Part shown: in pieces, positions 24,445-32,216 of the stretch
How positions within the stretch are numbered: position 1 is the first letter of the stretch
How the letters are laid out: every line of letters starts with the position of its first letter
Assembly: GCA_963797185.1 (NCBI GenBank)
Contig: CAWCON010000003.1
Coordinates: forward strand, 124,001 to 188,000
Direction of reading: 5' to 3'
Source of the DNA: CAWCON01 sp963797185
Lineage (GTDB): Bacteria > Patescibacteriota > Saccharimonadia > Saccharimonadales > UBA4665
DNA length: 64,000 nt
Made by a program: the position numbers and the translations under genes
The notes under the pieces: model-generated
Seen by the model: only the letters and a program-made list of their open reading frames with translations
What the model was told of the DNA's origin: nothing
Databases searched by the model: none

Positions 24445-24473
24445 TTGACAATACAAGATTAATATGCTAATAT
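24445..24473 (+). promoter_or_regulatory. Promoter TTGACA-17-TAATAT with long leader
   Basis: TTGACA (24445-24450), 17 bp ending ATGC, TAATAT (24468-24473). The core TATGCTAATAT recurs at 28607-28617. The leader of about 58 nt carries AAGGAG before the TTG start. Confidence 0.7.
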
Positions 24474-24537
24474 ATATGCGTTCTTTCGTGAAGACCATCC
24501 CGTTAGCACAGTACCTACACAATCAAGGAGTGATATC

Positions 24538-24831
24538 TTGTCACAAACCGAAACAGCCAAAGCTGAAACAACCGTTGCCGCAAAGGCACTGGAATTCAAG
24601 AAGACTGTTTTATTAATCCAAGCGATACTTGGTCTTATTGGTGCAGCCTATTTTGCCGCAATTGGCACTGTAGTTGCGTATTACTCTATGTCGACGTATG
24701 CCCTAGCTATCGTTGGTGTAACTTGTTTTGTGCTTTTAATGGCAATTTTTTCCATTGTCCTTTTTATTAATGCTATCGTCAGATTCACTGTCTATGCGGT
24801 AATCCGTTACAGAGAGTGTCTCACCAAGTAA
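24538..24831 (+). CDS. Hypothetical two-helix membrane protein (TTG start)
   Basis: A 97-residue protein with an Ala/Thr/Glu-rich N-terminus (SQTETAKAETTVAAKALEF) and two long membrane helices (about 24-48 and 56-83). The TTG at 24538 is preceded by AAGGAG with good spacing, so the start is well supported. The gene has its own strong promoter and is followed by hairpin structures. Its expression signals (long leader, strong Shine-Dalgarno, TTG or GTG start) set it apart from the leaderless genes and resemble the pair at 28769-29499. No function is recognised. Confidence 0.72.
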   Translation: MSQTETAKAETTVAAKALEFKKTVLLIQAILGLIGAAYFAAIGTVVAYYSMSTYALAIVGVTCFVLLMAIFSIVLFINAIVRFTVYAVIRYRECLTK

Positions 24832-24914
24832 TCTCCACGAAAAACATCCCTTTAGGTAAAGAGGTCCATGAATGTACCTTTGGTACATAAAACTGGAACC
24901 CTATTGGGATCAAT

Positions 24915-25011
24915 GCCGTGTGAAATAAGTTGTGTCGTCTTTTTGTAGATGATGTTGGACCAATCAGGCCCATTCCCCATCTCAAACAACACAATCAATC
25001 ACACGGCTTTT
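24915..25011 (+). terminator. Long stem-loop terminator or small RNA
   Basis: GCCGTGTGA (24915-24923) pairs perfectly with TCACACGGC (24999-25007), and the inner TTGTGT (24930-24935) with ACACAA (24989-24994). AGATG/CATCT can pair further in. TTTTT follows directly. The apical part is about 75 nt, long for a simple terminator, so the element may double as a stable 3' RNA. A smaller hairpin TGTACC-TTT-GGTACA precedes it near 24875. Confidence 0.6.
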
Positions 25012-25036
25012 TCATAGTTATAAATATTGAATGCTT

Positions 25037-26029
25037 CTAAAGCGCGATACTATTGGGATCAATCGTATTATTAGGAGCACCAAGCGAGTTAGAGGGAGGA
25101 ATTGGTGGTGGGTTTCCATTAGTAGTATCTTTCTGCTCTTCGGCCGCTAGTAAGGTGTGTATGTCAGGTCTTGAGAGTGGTCCGTCTGATGAAGGAGCTA
25201 AGATCAGCTTCTTTGATATCTCGACGTGGTCGTTGTCCCGATCGCTTGATGACGGCATTGGAGGAGCAGTAGCAGTTGGCGGTGGTACCGCCAAGGGGGT
25301 TGTCGGTTGTTCACTCGGAGGATTACCAATAATGTCTTGAATCTGTGATTGCATGTTTGACTCTTCTTCGCTCGCGCTTTGGGTCAATGTGGGGTCAAGA
25401 CCACTCGGTTGGGCTGGAGGTGAAGGAATTGGTGGTGGCATGGCTGGAGGAGTTGCCGGGGATGGTGCTTGGACTTGAGTAGTATCGACGGGATCGGGTG
25501 CTGGCGAAGTAACAGGAATTTGAGTTGATACTGGCATAGGCGGAGTTGGTGGCTGCGGTGATGGGATCGTGGCTGGAGGAGCTACTGCTGGGGTTGGTAT
25601 TGGACCTAAGTTGGATGGGAGCGGTGCGATCGGCTCACCAGTAGCAGCAACAGGAGTATCTTTCAAAATGTCATGAACTGATTTAACGACATCCTCGAGT
25701 GTTACTTGCGATTTTACCAGGTATAAATCAGCACCGAGCTTTTCGGCTCTGGTTTTGTCCTCGGCTTGGCCGAGTGCGGTCATCATAATGACTTTGGTAT
25801 TCTTAATGCCTTCAGTTCCACGCAAGATATCAAGCATGTCGAAACCACTGATTTTTGGCATCATAACATCGCTAATAATAAGATCAGGGTGTTCTTTAAC
25901 GGCTAACGCTAGAGCTTCTTCGCCGTCCTTAGCGGATACAATTACAAAGCCCTCGGCAGCGAGACGTGCCTGGTAAATCTCACCCAAATTAATGTCATCT
26001 TCGACCAGCATTATTTTTGCTGCTGCCAT
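25037..26029 (-). CDS. Response regulator receiver domain with proline-rich tail
   Basis: Residues 1-120 form a CheY-like receiver: acidic pair D11-D12, phospho-acceptor D54 in ISDVMMPKISG, and Lys in LYLVKSQVT. No DNA-binding domain follows. Instead there is a Pro/Ser/Thr/Ala-rich segment (about 125-265), then a short region with VEISKKLILAPSSDG, another with RPDIHTLLAAEEQK, and a Pro-rich end (330 residues in all). Output is therefore probably by protein contact rather than DNA binding. It lies 57 bp downstream of a sensor kinase and is almost certainly its partner. ATG is preceded by AAGGGC. Proline-rich tails of this length are unusual in response regulators. Confidence 0.85.
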   Translation of the reverse strand: MAAAKIMLVEDDINLGEIYQARLAAEGFVIVSAKDGEEALALAVKEHPDLIISDVMMPKISGFDMLDILRGTEGIKNTKVIMMTALGQAEDKTRAEKLGADLYLVKSQVTLEDVVKSVHDILKDTPVAATGEPIAPLPSNLGPIPTPAVAPPATIPSPQPPTPPMPVSTQIPVTSPAPDPVDTTQVQAPSPATPPAMPPPIPSPPAQPSGLDPTLTQSASEEESNMQSQIQDIIGNPPSEQPTTPLAVPPPTATAPPMPSSSDRDNDHVEISKKLILAPSSDGPLSRPDIHTLLAAEEQKDTTNGNPPPIPPSNSLGAPNNTIDPNSIAL

Positions 26030-26086
26030 GAGTTTTGCCCTTAATCTATAAAGTTAGCCTTATTAATGCTTATGATCGATATTGTA

Positions 26087-27847
26087 TCACGGACTTGCTA
26101 AGGAGGCGATGGGTGGTAAAGCCGTATCGGAAGTTTGAGATAGTTTTAACTGACGGGCTTTCTGGGCGTTCAGTCGTGGAATATTAATAAAAAAGGTACT
26201 GCCTGCTTGAAGCTTGCTTTCAACCCAAATCCGGCCACCGTATAATTCAATAATTTTGCGGCAGATAAAAAGACCAAGACCTGTGCCGCCTACCGTTCGG
26301 GTTACCGAACTATCGACGCGGTAAAACTTCTGGAAGAGATGCGGGATGTCATCAGCTGGGATACCAGGGCCGGTATCGCGGACATAGAGCTGGACAACGT
26401 TATTATCACCGGTCAAACCGATGGAAACTTTTCCCTGGTCGGTATACTTCACGGCGTTATCAAAAAGATTAGTTATAACTTCACGTAAGCGGTCTGGGTC
26501 AACGAAAACATAATAAAGTGGACGAACGACGCGACTGCTACCAGTCGGCTCAGCGGTAGTATCAATCAACTCACCTGAGCCAACCAGAAACTCGATCGCT
26601 AACTGCTTTTTTTGAGCAGCGAAGCGCAAGCCGTCTGTTAATTGTTCAAGGAATTCGCCCATCTCAACGACTGATGGGTGGCTGCTAAGCCGACCATCTT
26701 CAGCTTTGGCGCTGGTAAGGAGATCCTGGAATAATTTACCAAGATGCTCAGTCGATTCATGTGCTTTCTCGAGGTATTCACGAGCTTTGCTGTCAATTGA
26801 ACTGACTTTGTCATTGAGAGCCAAAGCAAGATAACCTTCAATAGCCGCTACTGGCGTACGCATCTCATGACTAGCAGTACTGATAAACTCAGCTCGTTGT
26901 TGCTCTTCGGCATGCTCATGGGTTATATCACGAATAAGCGCAACTGCTCCGACTACTGTATTGCGAGGTGGCAAAACAATTGGCGAAATGGCGAATGACA
27001 CGGTGGTATTCTTATCTGCCGGTCCGATCAAGGTAAGAATTTGAGCCTTTGGCTGCTGTTTGCGTAACGGTGTCATGAAGATATCTTCTTGTTGACTGCC
27101 GAGTGGCTTCCCATCATCCTTGGCAAGTTTTACAACCGAGTGAATATCGATACCAACCGCATCTTTAATTGCCCAACCGGTAAGGGTTGCAGCCGCTGGA
27201 TTTATAAGGTTAATTTTGCCGCTAATATCAAACACAATTACCCCGTCGGTAATTGATTCGATGATAATTTCTGATTGTTCTTGCTTAGTCTGCAGCATAC
27301 CTGCCAGCAGATTGACCTGTTGTGATTTTACGCTTACGAATAAATGCCGCCAGAACTGATAACTAATGGCGGCTATGATAACCGAGCCACCCAGCAAAAC
27401 GAGCGATGGTGTTGACAAATGAGTGAGCTGGAAGCTGTTTTCTAGAAATACATAGACTACTGCCAGAAAAACTGACCCTACCAGGATCGGCAGACCGTAT
27501 ATACCCACAAAAGCAGCCAAAATCAACCAAACAATAATAAATAGCCAGTTGTTAGGCTGATCGAAAGTTGTAGCTGCCCCGTTAAGCAACACGAGTGTAG
27601 AAAGTAGTGAAGCAATAAACGTTGCTAAGTGCCAGCTGTGTTTGCGGACAACAAAATAGAGCGTCAGGCTGTAGATAACTTCAATAGCGGCAAGTTCTGC
27701 CATTGAAGATGACAAACCATATGTAACTTGGTACGAATGCCAAGACGAGACGAACTTAGCGAGAGCTGCAGCAGTACCAAGTACTGCGCAACATCCCAGC
27801 ATAAGCCAATAATATGTTTTATACCATACCTTTGATACAAGCTGCAT
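26087..27847 (-). CDS. Membrane sensor histidine kinase with PAS domain
   Basis: A 586-residue kinase. The N-terminus has about six membrane helices (residues 10-170) with almost no external loops, suggesting that it senses the membrane or a small ligand. A PAS domain (about 190-310, DGVIVFDISGKINLINPAA) is followed by HisKA with phospho-acceptor H327 in STASHEMRTPVAAIEGYL. The HATPase has NLFDNAVKY, DTGPGIP and GTGLGLFI. A Pro/Ser-containing tail ends the protein. ATG 27847 follows AGGAA, and a TATAAT lies about 25 nt upstream. It is the first gene of a two-gene operon with the proline-tailed response regulator. Confidence 0.92.
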   Translation of the reverse strand: MQLVSKVWYKTYYWLMLGCCAVLGTAAALAKFVSSWHSYQVTYGLSSSMAELAAIEVIYSLTLYFVVRKHSWHLATFIASLLSTLVLLNGAATTFDQPNNWLFIIVWLILAAFVGIYGLPILVGSVFLAVVYVFLENSFQLTHLSTPSLVLLGGSVIIAAISYQFWRHLFVSVKSQQVNLLAGMLQTKQEQSEIIIESITDGVIVFDISGKINLINPAAATLTGWAIKDAVGIDIHSVVKLAKDDGKPLGSQQEDIFMTPLRKQQPKAQILTLIGPADKNTTVSFAISPIVLPPRNTVVGAVALIRDITHEHAEEQQRAEFISTASHEMRTPVAAIEGYLALALNDKVSSIDSKAREYLEKAHESTEHLGKLFQDLLTSAKAEDGRLSSHPSVVEMGEFLEQLTDGLRFAAQKKQLAIEFLVGSGELIDTTAEPTGSSRVVRPLYYVFVDPDRLREVITNLFDNAVKYTDQGKVSIGLTGDNNVVQLYVRDTGPGIPADDIPHLFQKFYRVDSSVTRTVGGTGLGLFICRKIIELYGGRIWVESKLQAGSTFFINIPRLNAQKARQLKLSQTSDTALPPIASLASP

Positions 27848-27977
27848 GTAAATTTCCTGACGACAGTTTTTATTATACGTATTGCTTGTGTTTAGTGCCA
27901 GAGGACTGCCTCAGTTTATTATCTGGACGTTCCCCTGTCTTATGTGTTAGCTTTGTATCAGGTAAACTTATCTACAT

Positions 27978-28054
27978 GGCCCCGTCGTCTAGTGGTTTAG
28001 GACGTCAGGTTCTCATCCTGAAGGTCGCGGGTTCGAATCCCGCCGGGGTCACCA
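27978..28054 (+). tRNA. tRNA-Glu (anticodon CTC)
   Basis: A cloverleaf can be drawn: acceptor GGCCCCG/CGGGGTC (one G-U), anticodon stem TCAGG/CCTGA with loop TTCTCAT giving CTC, and T-arm GCGGGTTCGAATCCCGC. The CCA end is encoded (28052-28054). A TAAACT -10-like element lies at 27963-27968. Confidence 0.95.
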
Positions 28055-28072
28055 TAAGCACTTTGATCGTAT

Positions 28073-28078
28073 TATAAT
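28073..28078 (+). promoter_or_regulatory. Consensus -10 element, leaderless
   Basis: TATAAT (28073-28078) followed by 7 nt and ATG 28086. No clear -35 is seen; the region overlaps the 3' end of the tRNA gene. Confidence 0.55.
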
Positions 28079-28085
28079 AATTATT

Positions 28086-28511
28086 ATGGACAACCAAGAC
28101 CAACAACCAACGGTGCGCAATCAGCAACCAGTTCGACAAGTTGCAACCACCCCTGCCACTGTATCGCTCACCCCAAACTCGGATCATAGGCCAAAGCTAA
28201 ATCTATCAAATGAACAAGCTCGAGCCCTCTTAACGATAAATAACCTGGAAGGCGGTCACGTACAGCAGCACAAGAGTAAAAAACTGCCAATTAGCCTGCT
28301 TATCACTCTTGCCACGTTAGTGATTATTGTTATTGCCGCCAGCATCATATTGAGTGGTCTTAAACCTGGAACAAGTTCAAAAACCCCTCCTTCTGGTTCG
28401 ACAACATCAAGCTCGCCTAGTTCTAACTCGAGTAGTGATAAGACCACAGAGCAAATAAATCAAGATGTTACCAGCTGCGCTAATCCAGTCGTTAACGTGT
28501 CCCAATGCTGA
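28086..28511 (+). CDS. Hypothetical bitopic protein with Ser-rich external tail
   Basis: A 141-residue protein with a Gln/Pro/Thr-rich cytosolic part of about 63 residues (including RPKLNLSNEQARALLTINNL), one membrane helix (LPISLLITLATLVIIVIAASIIL, about 66-88), and a low-complexity Ser/Thr/Pro external segment. It ends with a short Cys-containing tail (VTSCANPVVNVSQC). The architecture resembles other small envelope proteins in this window. Expected to be translated from a leaderless mRNA. The family is not recognised. The two Cys residues near the end could form a disulfide outside the cell. Confidence 0.65.
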   Translation: MDNQDQQPTVRNQQPVRQVATTPATVSLTPNSDHRPKLNLSNEQARALLTINNLEGGHVQQHKSKKLPISLLITLATLVIIVIAASIILSGLKPGTSSKTPPSGSTTSSSPSSNSSSDKTTEQINQDVTSCANPVVNVSQC

Positions 28512-28588
28512 TAAGGATAAATAATCTGGCCTCAATTCAAAGTTAGGTAATTCATTAAGATGCTTACGCTTCACTCCTGTTATAGTTC

Positions 28589-28617
28589 TTGACTAAATTA
28601 GATAATTATGCTAATAT
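28589..28617 (+). promoter_or_regulatory. Promoter TTGACT-17-TAATAT with structured 5' leader
   Basis: TTGACT (28589-28594), a 17-bp spacer, TAATAT (28612-28617), preceded by TATGC as in the promoter at 24445-24473. The leader of about 145 nt contains GAGGTAAA/TTTATCTC (28632-28650) and a 10-bp stem TTTTGGTTGG/CCAACCAAAA (28694-28743). The second ends 13 nt before the AAGGAG ribosome binding site, so it could control translation. Confidence 0.65.
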
Positions 28618-28768
28618 TGTACGGTTTCGTTGAGGTAAATATTTTATCTCCGAAGCACCTTAACAAGTTCTCTGTTATCTACTCCTAGGCGTTTTTTGGT
28701 TGGTAATCTGCGCGATATATATTACCTAGATTTCCAACCAAAACTATCCCAACAATAAGGAGCAAACA

Positions 28769-29173
28769 GTGCCCATTGTAACCGTGTACCATCGTCCAGA
28801 CATTATGGACGGAAAAGCAGCTCAGCTGCTCAAGGACGCCATAAGGAGTGACGGACATTTTCGTTTCTCTCATCAGGATTTGAAGTTGTCCCCCGACGAC
28901 TTTTCTTTTATCTTTGTCGAAGCCAAAGGCTACGATGAACTGACTCACGATATCATCGTGGCCATCAATCTACACGCTTTTCCCGAGTGGGTAGATAAGG
29001 CAGACGAAAATGCTGAGCGGATGAGTAATGTCTTGAAAGATGCCATCAACAGTATGCTTACTATTGAAGATGAGCTGACCATCGGCGTGGCATTATTGCA
29101 TTCTGCTATGGGCTGGAATTCCATGGTCTTATTCAAAAACGACCCCTGGGCAGTCTGGCCGGGAGACCGTTAA
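28769..29173 (+). CDS. Hypothetical 134-residue soluble protein (GTG start)
   Basis: GTG 28769 is preceded by AAGGAG (28757-28762). The product begins MPIVTVYHRP, has no membrane segment, and contains a DLKLSPDDFSFIFVEAKG beta/helix stretch and several acidic helices, ending WPGDR. An N-terminal Pro following Met and a PIVTV strand recall the tautomerase superfamily, whose catalytic base is Pro1. The rest does not clearly fit, so this is only a suggestion. It is the first gene of a two-gene operon with the small membrane protein 44 bp downstream; both have the same CAACAATAAGGAGC context before the start. Confidence 0.68.
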   Translation: MPIVTVYHRPDIMDGKAAQLLKDAIRSDGHFRFSHQDLKLSPDDFSFIFVEAKGYDELTHDIIVAINLHAFPEWVDKADENAERMSNVLKDAINSMLTIEDELTIGVALLHSAMGWNSMVLFKNDPWAVWPGDR

Positions 29174-29217
29174 TCATCAATTAGTGTCCACAAGTTCAAC
29201 AACAATAAGGAGCTACA

Positions 29218-29499
29218 TTGAAGAAAGAATATGCTGGTCCGATTCTTCAGATCATTGCAGTCACTTTGGTGGCGGGGCTAATCCTTATGATTTCGAATTG
29301 GCCGGAGCAGCATCAGGCTCATCACAACACGGCGCAATTCCTTGTTGGCCTCTGCCTGGCACTGCCCGGTATCATCGCCTTCATAGGTTTGGTCATCTGG
29401 GTCAATATCTATTGCGACAAGAATAATATGGACAAGCGCTACTTGCGTTCATCAGAACATCTTTCGATTGAAAGAAGAAACTGGGAGAATAACCACTAG
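29218..29499 (+). CDS. Hypothetical two-helix membrane protein (TTG start)
   Basis: TTG 29218 follows AAGGAG with normal spacing. The 93-residue product has helices at about 8-27 (ILQIIAVTLVAGLILMIS) and 41-64, an external His-rich loop (EQHQAHHN) and a basic cytosolic tail. It is co-transcribed with the preceding 134-residue protein and followed by a long hairpin. Start codon, ribosome binding site and size resemble the gene at 24538, although the sequences are not obviously homologous. Confidence 0.68.
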   Translation: MKKEYAGPILQIIAVTLVAGLILMISNWPEQHQAHHNTAQFLVGLCLALPGIIAFIGLVIWVNIYCDKNNMDKRYLRSSEHLSIERRNWENNH

Positions 29500-29526
29500 T
29501 AGTAGAGCCCACAGAGAGCTGCCTAT

Positions 29527-29580
29527 CCAGGGATACGGAAAAAGTGACGCTTAGGCGTTATCTTTTTACCGTATCCCTGG
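29527..29580 (+). terminator. Very long perfect hairpin after the two-gene operon
   Basis: CCAGGGATACGG (29527-29538) pairs with CCGTATCCCTGG (29569-29580). The stem continues as AAAAAG/CTTTTT and TGACGC/GCGTTA around a TTAG loop, making about 24 pairs. There is no terminal U-run, so it may act as a bidirectional terminator or an mRNA-stabilising end. Confidence 0.65.
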
Positions 29581-29730
29581 CAGTTTCCCAAGAGCAAGAT
29601 ATAATAGTCGTGCTTTTAGAAAACTGTGTGCGTGAGGGAGTTATGCAATAGAGACTGAATCAAAATCCACATAGTTATTTTCTATATCTTTATCAGCTCT
29701 GTTTTCTAAGTTTTATTCTTGACAGGTTGC

Positions 29731-29739
29731 TGGTATGAT
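29731..29739 (+). promoter_or_regulatory. Extended -10 promoter, leaderless
   Basis: TGG-TATGAT (29731-29739), 7 nt, ATG 29747. A TTGACA at 29719-29724 is too close (9 bp) to act as the -35. The ATG at 29735 lies inside the -10 and is rejected as start. Confidence 0.55.
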
Positions 29740-29746
29740 TACTCAG

Positions 29747-30481
29747 ATGAAATTATTGCAGCTCAATATGTGGGGCGGTCGCCTGGAGAAGCCCATAGTC
29801 AGTCTGATAAAAACTGTTAATCCCGATATTCTATGTCTTCAAGAAGCAATTGACCTTAAGGCTGGTAATAGTGCCATGTTTGTTGCTACTGAAGAGATTC
29901 AGGCAGTAATAGGAGCTGATCATATCTTCATGTCGCCTGTCTTCACTATTAACTATATGAATCGTAAAGCTGATTTTGGGAATTGCATCATTAGTAAGTT
30001 CCCAATTAAAGAAGCAGAAACTATTTTTACGGGTAGAAAATATGTGGCTGATTTTGATACTCTCGATCAAGATGCCAACATGCGAAATCTTCAACATGCC
30101 GTTATTGAACTCGATGGTAAGTCGATACATATACTGAACCACCACGGTCATCACCTACACCAACATAAAAATGGTGATGCAGAGACTATGAGACAATGTG
30201 GACTGATCGCCAAACAAATCAAGAAATTGACTGGCGCTAACCTAATTCTGTCAGGGGATTTTAATCTTGCACCACATAGCGAATCTCTTGAGCAGATCAA
30301 CAAACTTCTAAGAAATCTGGCAATAGAGGCTAAGTTAAAAACCACCAGAACACCACTGACTCATAAAAATGAGGTCTGTGACTACATATTTGTTAGCGAA
30401 AAGATTAAGGTTGGGTCATTCAAAGCTCTCCCTGATATTGTATCTGACCATAAAGCCCTGCTAATAGATTTTACCGTATAA
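29747..30481 (+). CDS. Endonuclease/exonuclease/phosphatase family protein
   Basis: A 244-residue metal-dependent phosphoesterase of the EEP superfamily (DNase I, sphingomyelinase, Exo III fold). All family motifs are visible: LQLNMWGG (Asn), CLQEAID (Glu metal ligand), the ILNHHGHHLH strand, LILSGDFNLAP (Asp and Asn), VCDYIFVS and VSDHKALLIDF (Asp-His pair). No signal peptide, so it acts inside the cell. Substrate unknown. It is clearly distinct from the xth gene at 43 kb, lacking Exo III-specific segments. It is transcribed from an extended -10 promoter and ends 86 bp before the pyrD gene. Confidence 0.85.
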   Translation: MKLLQLNMWGGRLEKPIVSLIKTVNPDILCLQEAIDLKAGNSAMFVATEEIQAVIGADHIFMSPVFTINYMNRKADFGNCIISKFPIKEAETIFTGRKYVADFDTLDQDANMRNLQHAVIELDGKSIHILNHHGHHLHQHKNGDAETMRQCGLIAKQIKKLTGANLILSGDFNLAPHSESLEQINKLLRNLAIEAKLKTTRTPLTHKNEVCDYIFVSEKIKVGSFKALPDIVSDHKALLIDFTV

Positions 30482-30567
30482 GTTATCCATTTAATGATAT
30501 AGCGTCTATGCTTGCTGTTAAGATTGGCTTGGTACTACAATGACCAGATACAACTAGGGAGCGGTTT

Positions 30568-31647
30568 ATGGACATGGAAGGCGTACGGAAACACTGGGAC
30601 TCATTTGAGGAAGAACAATTGAAGTTTGCCGCCGAACTGAGTCTACACAGCTTAGCAAAGTTTGGGTTGGGTAAATACGTTCTTGAACGAGCTACTGGCG
30701 GTGAAAGAATTGAAAGCCGACGATTAAACACCGTTGTTGGTGGTATCCGATTCGAGAACCCTGTCATGGTGGGTGCGGGCTGGGATAAGAAAGGTTGGGC
30801 TGTTGATGGCTTTTACGAGCTTGGTTTTGCAGGCACAGAAGTGGGTACGGTCTTAGCTGATCCACAAGATGGTGGTGGTCGCCCACGGCTACTATATCAG
30901 GATGGCGTAGCATGGAATCGGTTTAGCTTTAATAGCCGAGGCATGGAAGCGGTTGCCGTAAACCTAGACGGACAACAAAGATGGGGTGTGACCGGTATTA
31001 GCGTCGGCAAGAATAAAATAGTACCTGACAGTGAGGCTCCTCTCGCCCATGCTGCTGTTGTTAAGAGATTACATGAATATGCCGATTACTTTGTTATTAA
31101 CGTCACTTCACCAACCCCTGGCATCCGCGAGTTAGTGAAGCCGAAGCCATTGGCTGATATTATCGATGCCGTTAACGAGGTTCTTGAAACTAAAGGTCGT
31201 AAGCCGCTATTCGTCAAAACGACGGTTGATTTATCATTGGCTGAAATTGATGATGTGATCGAGGTTTGTTTGTATAAGGGAGTAACGGGAATCATTGACT
31301 CCAATACGACGGTTGATGAGCGACTAAAAGCTCAGTATGGTTGGCAGATTAGAGGTGGCGGTCTTAGTGGGGATAATTGGGAATTCCGGCGTCGAGCCAA
31401 TGAGAGAATGAAGTACATCACCTCGACAACCCGTGGCAGTGGCATGCAGCGGATTGGTGTCGGAGCGATTAGCGACGTTGATTCGGCCATTGAACGCATT
31501 ATGTGCGGTGCGCAAGTGCTTCAGGTGGTCACGGGGATTCGTCAGAGTAAAGGCCGCATTGCCCGCGATATTAACTTTGGTATTCTTGAGTGGCTTGATT
31601 CAGAAGGAGTAAGTGAGGTATACGACCTGGTTGGTTTAGCGGCATAA
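30568..31647 (+). CDS. pyrD: Dihydroorotate dehydrogenase (class 2-like)
   Basis: An FMN enzyme oxidising dihydroorotate to orotate in pyrimidine synthesis. The 359-residue protein has an N-terminal helical extension as in membrane-associated class 2 enzymes. It has ENPVMVGAGWDKKGWAVDGF (FMN/substrate loop), GFAGTEVGTVLADPQ, RFSFNSRGMEAV, ISVGKNK, and INVTSPTPGIREL with the catalytic Ser. VKTTVDLS, GIIDSNTT, GGGLSG, IGVGAISDVDSA and GAQVLQVVTGI follow. AGGGAG lies 6 nt before ATG 30568. No other pyrimidine genes lie close except pyrH, so orotate or its precursor may be exchanged with the surroundings or a host. A few substitutions (GWDKK for GFDKN) leave the substrate role slightly open. Confidence 0.85.
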   Translation: MDMEGVRKHWDSFEEEQLKFAAELSLHSLAKFGLGKYVLERATGGERIESRRLNTVVGGIRFENPVMVGAGWDKKGWAVDGFYELGFAGTEVGTVLADPQDGGGRPRLLYQDGVAWNRFSFNSRGMEAVAVNLDGQQRWGVTGISVGKNKIVPDSEAPLAHAAVVKRLHEYADYFVINVTSPTPGIRELVKPKPLADIIDAVNEVLETKGRKPLFVKTTVDLSLAEIDDVIEVCLYKGVTGIIDSNTTVDERLKAQYGWQIRGGGLSGDNWEFRRRANERMKYITSTTRGSGMQRIGVGAISDVDSAIERIMCGAQVLQVVTGIRQSKGRIARDINFGILEWLDSEGVSEVYDLVGLAA

Positions 31648-31751
31648 GGGGCATCTTTCCTTGTTGGCTGTAAGATGACCTCTGCGTATAAGCGTTGTTG
31701 ATTGTGCTATGATGAGCATGTCGACACAACCAAACAAAGGAGAAGTGGCGC

Positions 31752-32210
31752 ATGCGTGGCAAAACAGGCTGGATTACAGCGGGCATCGTACTCATTATCT
31801 TAATTGTTGGAGGGTTTGCTCTCTTTCGTACCAAGCCGAAGACCTCTCCAACCCTATCACACGACATAAGTCAGCCACCCGCAACTGGTACTAGTGTGGT
31901 CATGACAAAGTCATCAACGAGTGTCGGTCAGTATCTAACGGATGGTAACGGCAGGACGCTTTATACCTATAGCAAAGATAGTTCTGGTGTTAGCAATTGT
32001 AGCGGTTCATGTTTGAGTAGTTGGCCGCCTTACCAAGCGGTTGGAACGATTGTCAATCTTCCGGAAAATGTTGGCACCATAAGACGGACCGATAATGGCG
32101 AGGTGCAATTTACTTATAAAGGATTGCCACTTTATTATTTTGTGAGTGACGCAATGGCAGGTCAAATCACTGGCAATGGCCTCGCCGGCTTCTCGGTTGC
32201 TCGACCCTGA
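31752..32210 (+). CDS. Membrane-anchored secreted-repeat protein (Lipoprotein_15 type)
   Basis: A 152-residue protein with an N-terminal membrane helix (GWITAGIVLIILIVGGFALF, residues 6-25) and an external domain of the PF03640 secreted-repeat type. The domain has VGQYLTDGNGRTLYTYSKDS, NCSGSCLSSWPPY, and VQFTYKGLPLYYFVSDAMAG with GNGLAGF. Two copies of the motif LxDxxGxTLY/YxGxPLYYF and the Cys pair are typical. Function unknown; members are surface proteins, some linked to electron transfer or stress. There is no lipobox Cys, so it is anchored by the helix. ATG 31752 follows AAAGGAG; TGC-TATGAT lies about 40 nt upstream. The gene ends 6 bp from a convergent response regulator. Confidence 0.82.
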   Translation: MRGKTGWITAGIVLIILIVGGFALFRTKPKTSPTLSHDISQPPATGTSVVMTKSSTSVGQYLTDGNGRTLYTYSKDSSGVSNCSGSCLSSWPPYQAVGTIVNLPENVGTIRRTDNGEVQFTYKGLPLYYFVSDAMAGQITGNGLAGFSVARP

Positions 32211-32216
32211 CAGCAC

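Noticed and set aside
29719..29724. TTGACA as -35 element for the EEP gene
   Set aside because: Only 9 bp separate it from the TATGAT -10. The extended -10 TGG-TATGAT explains the promoter without it.
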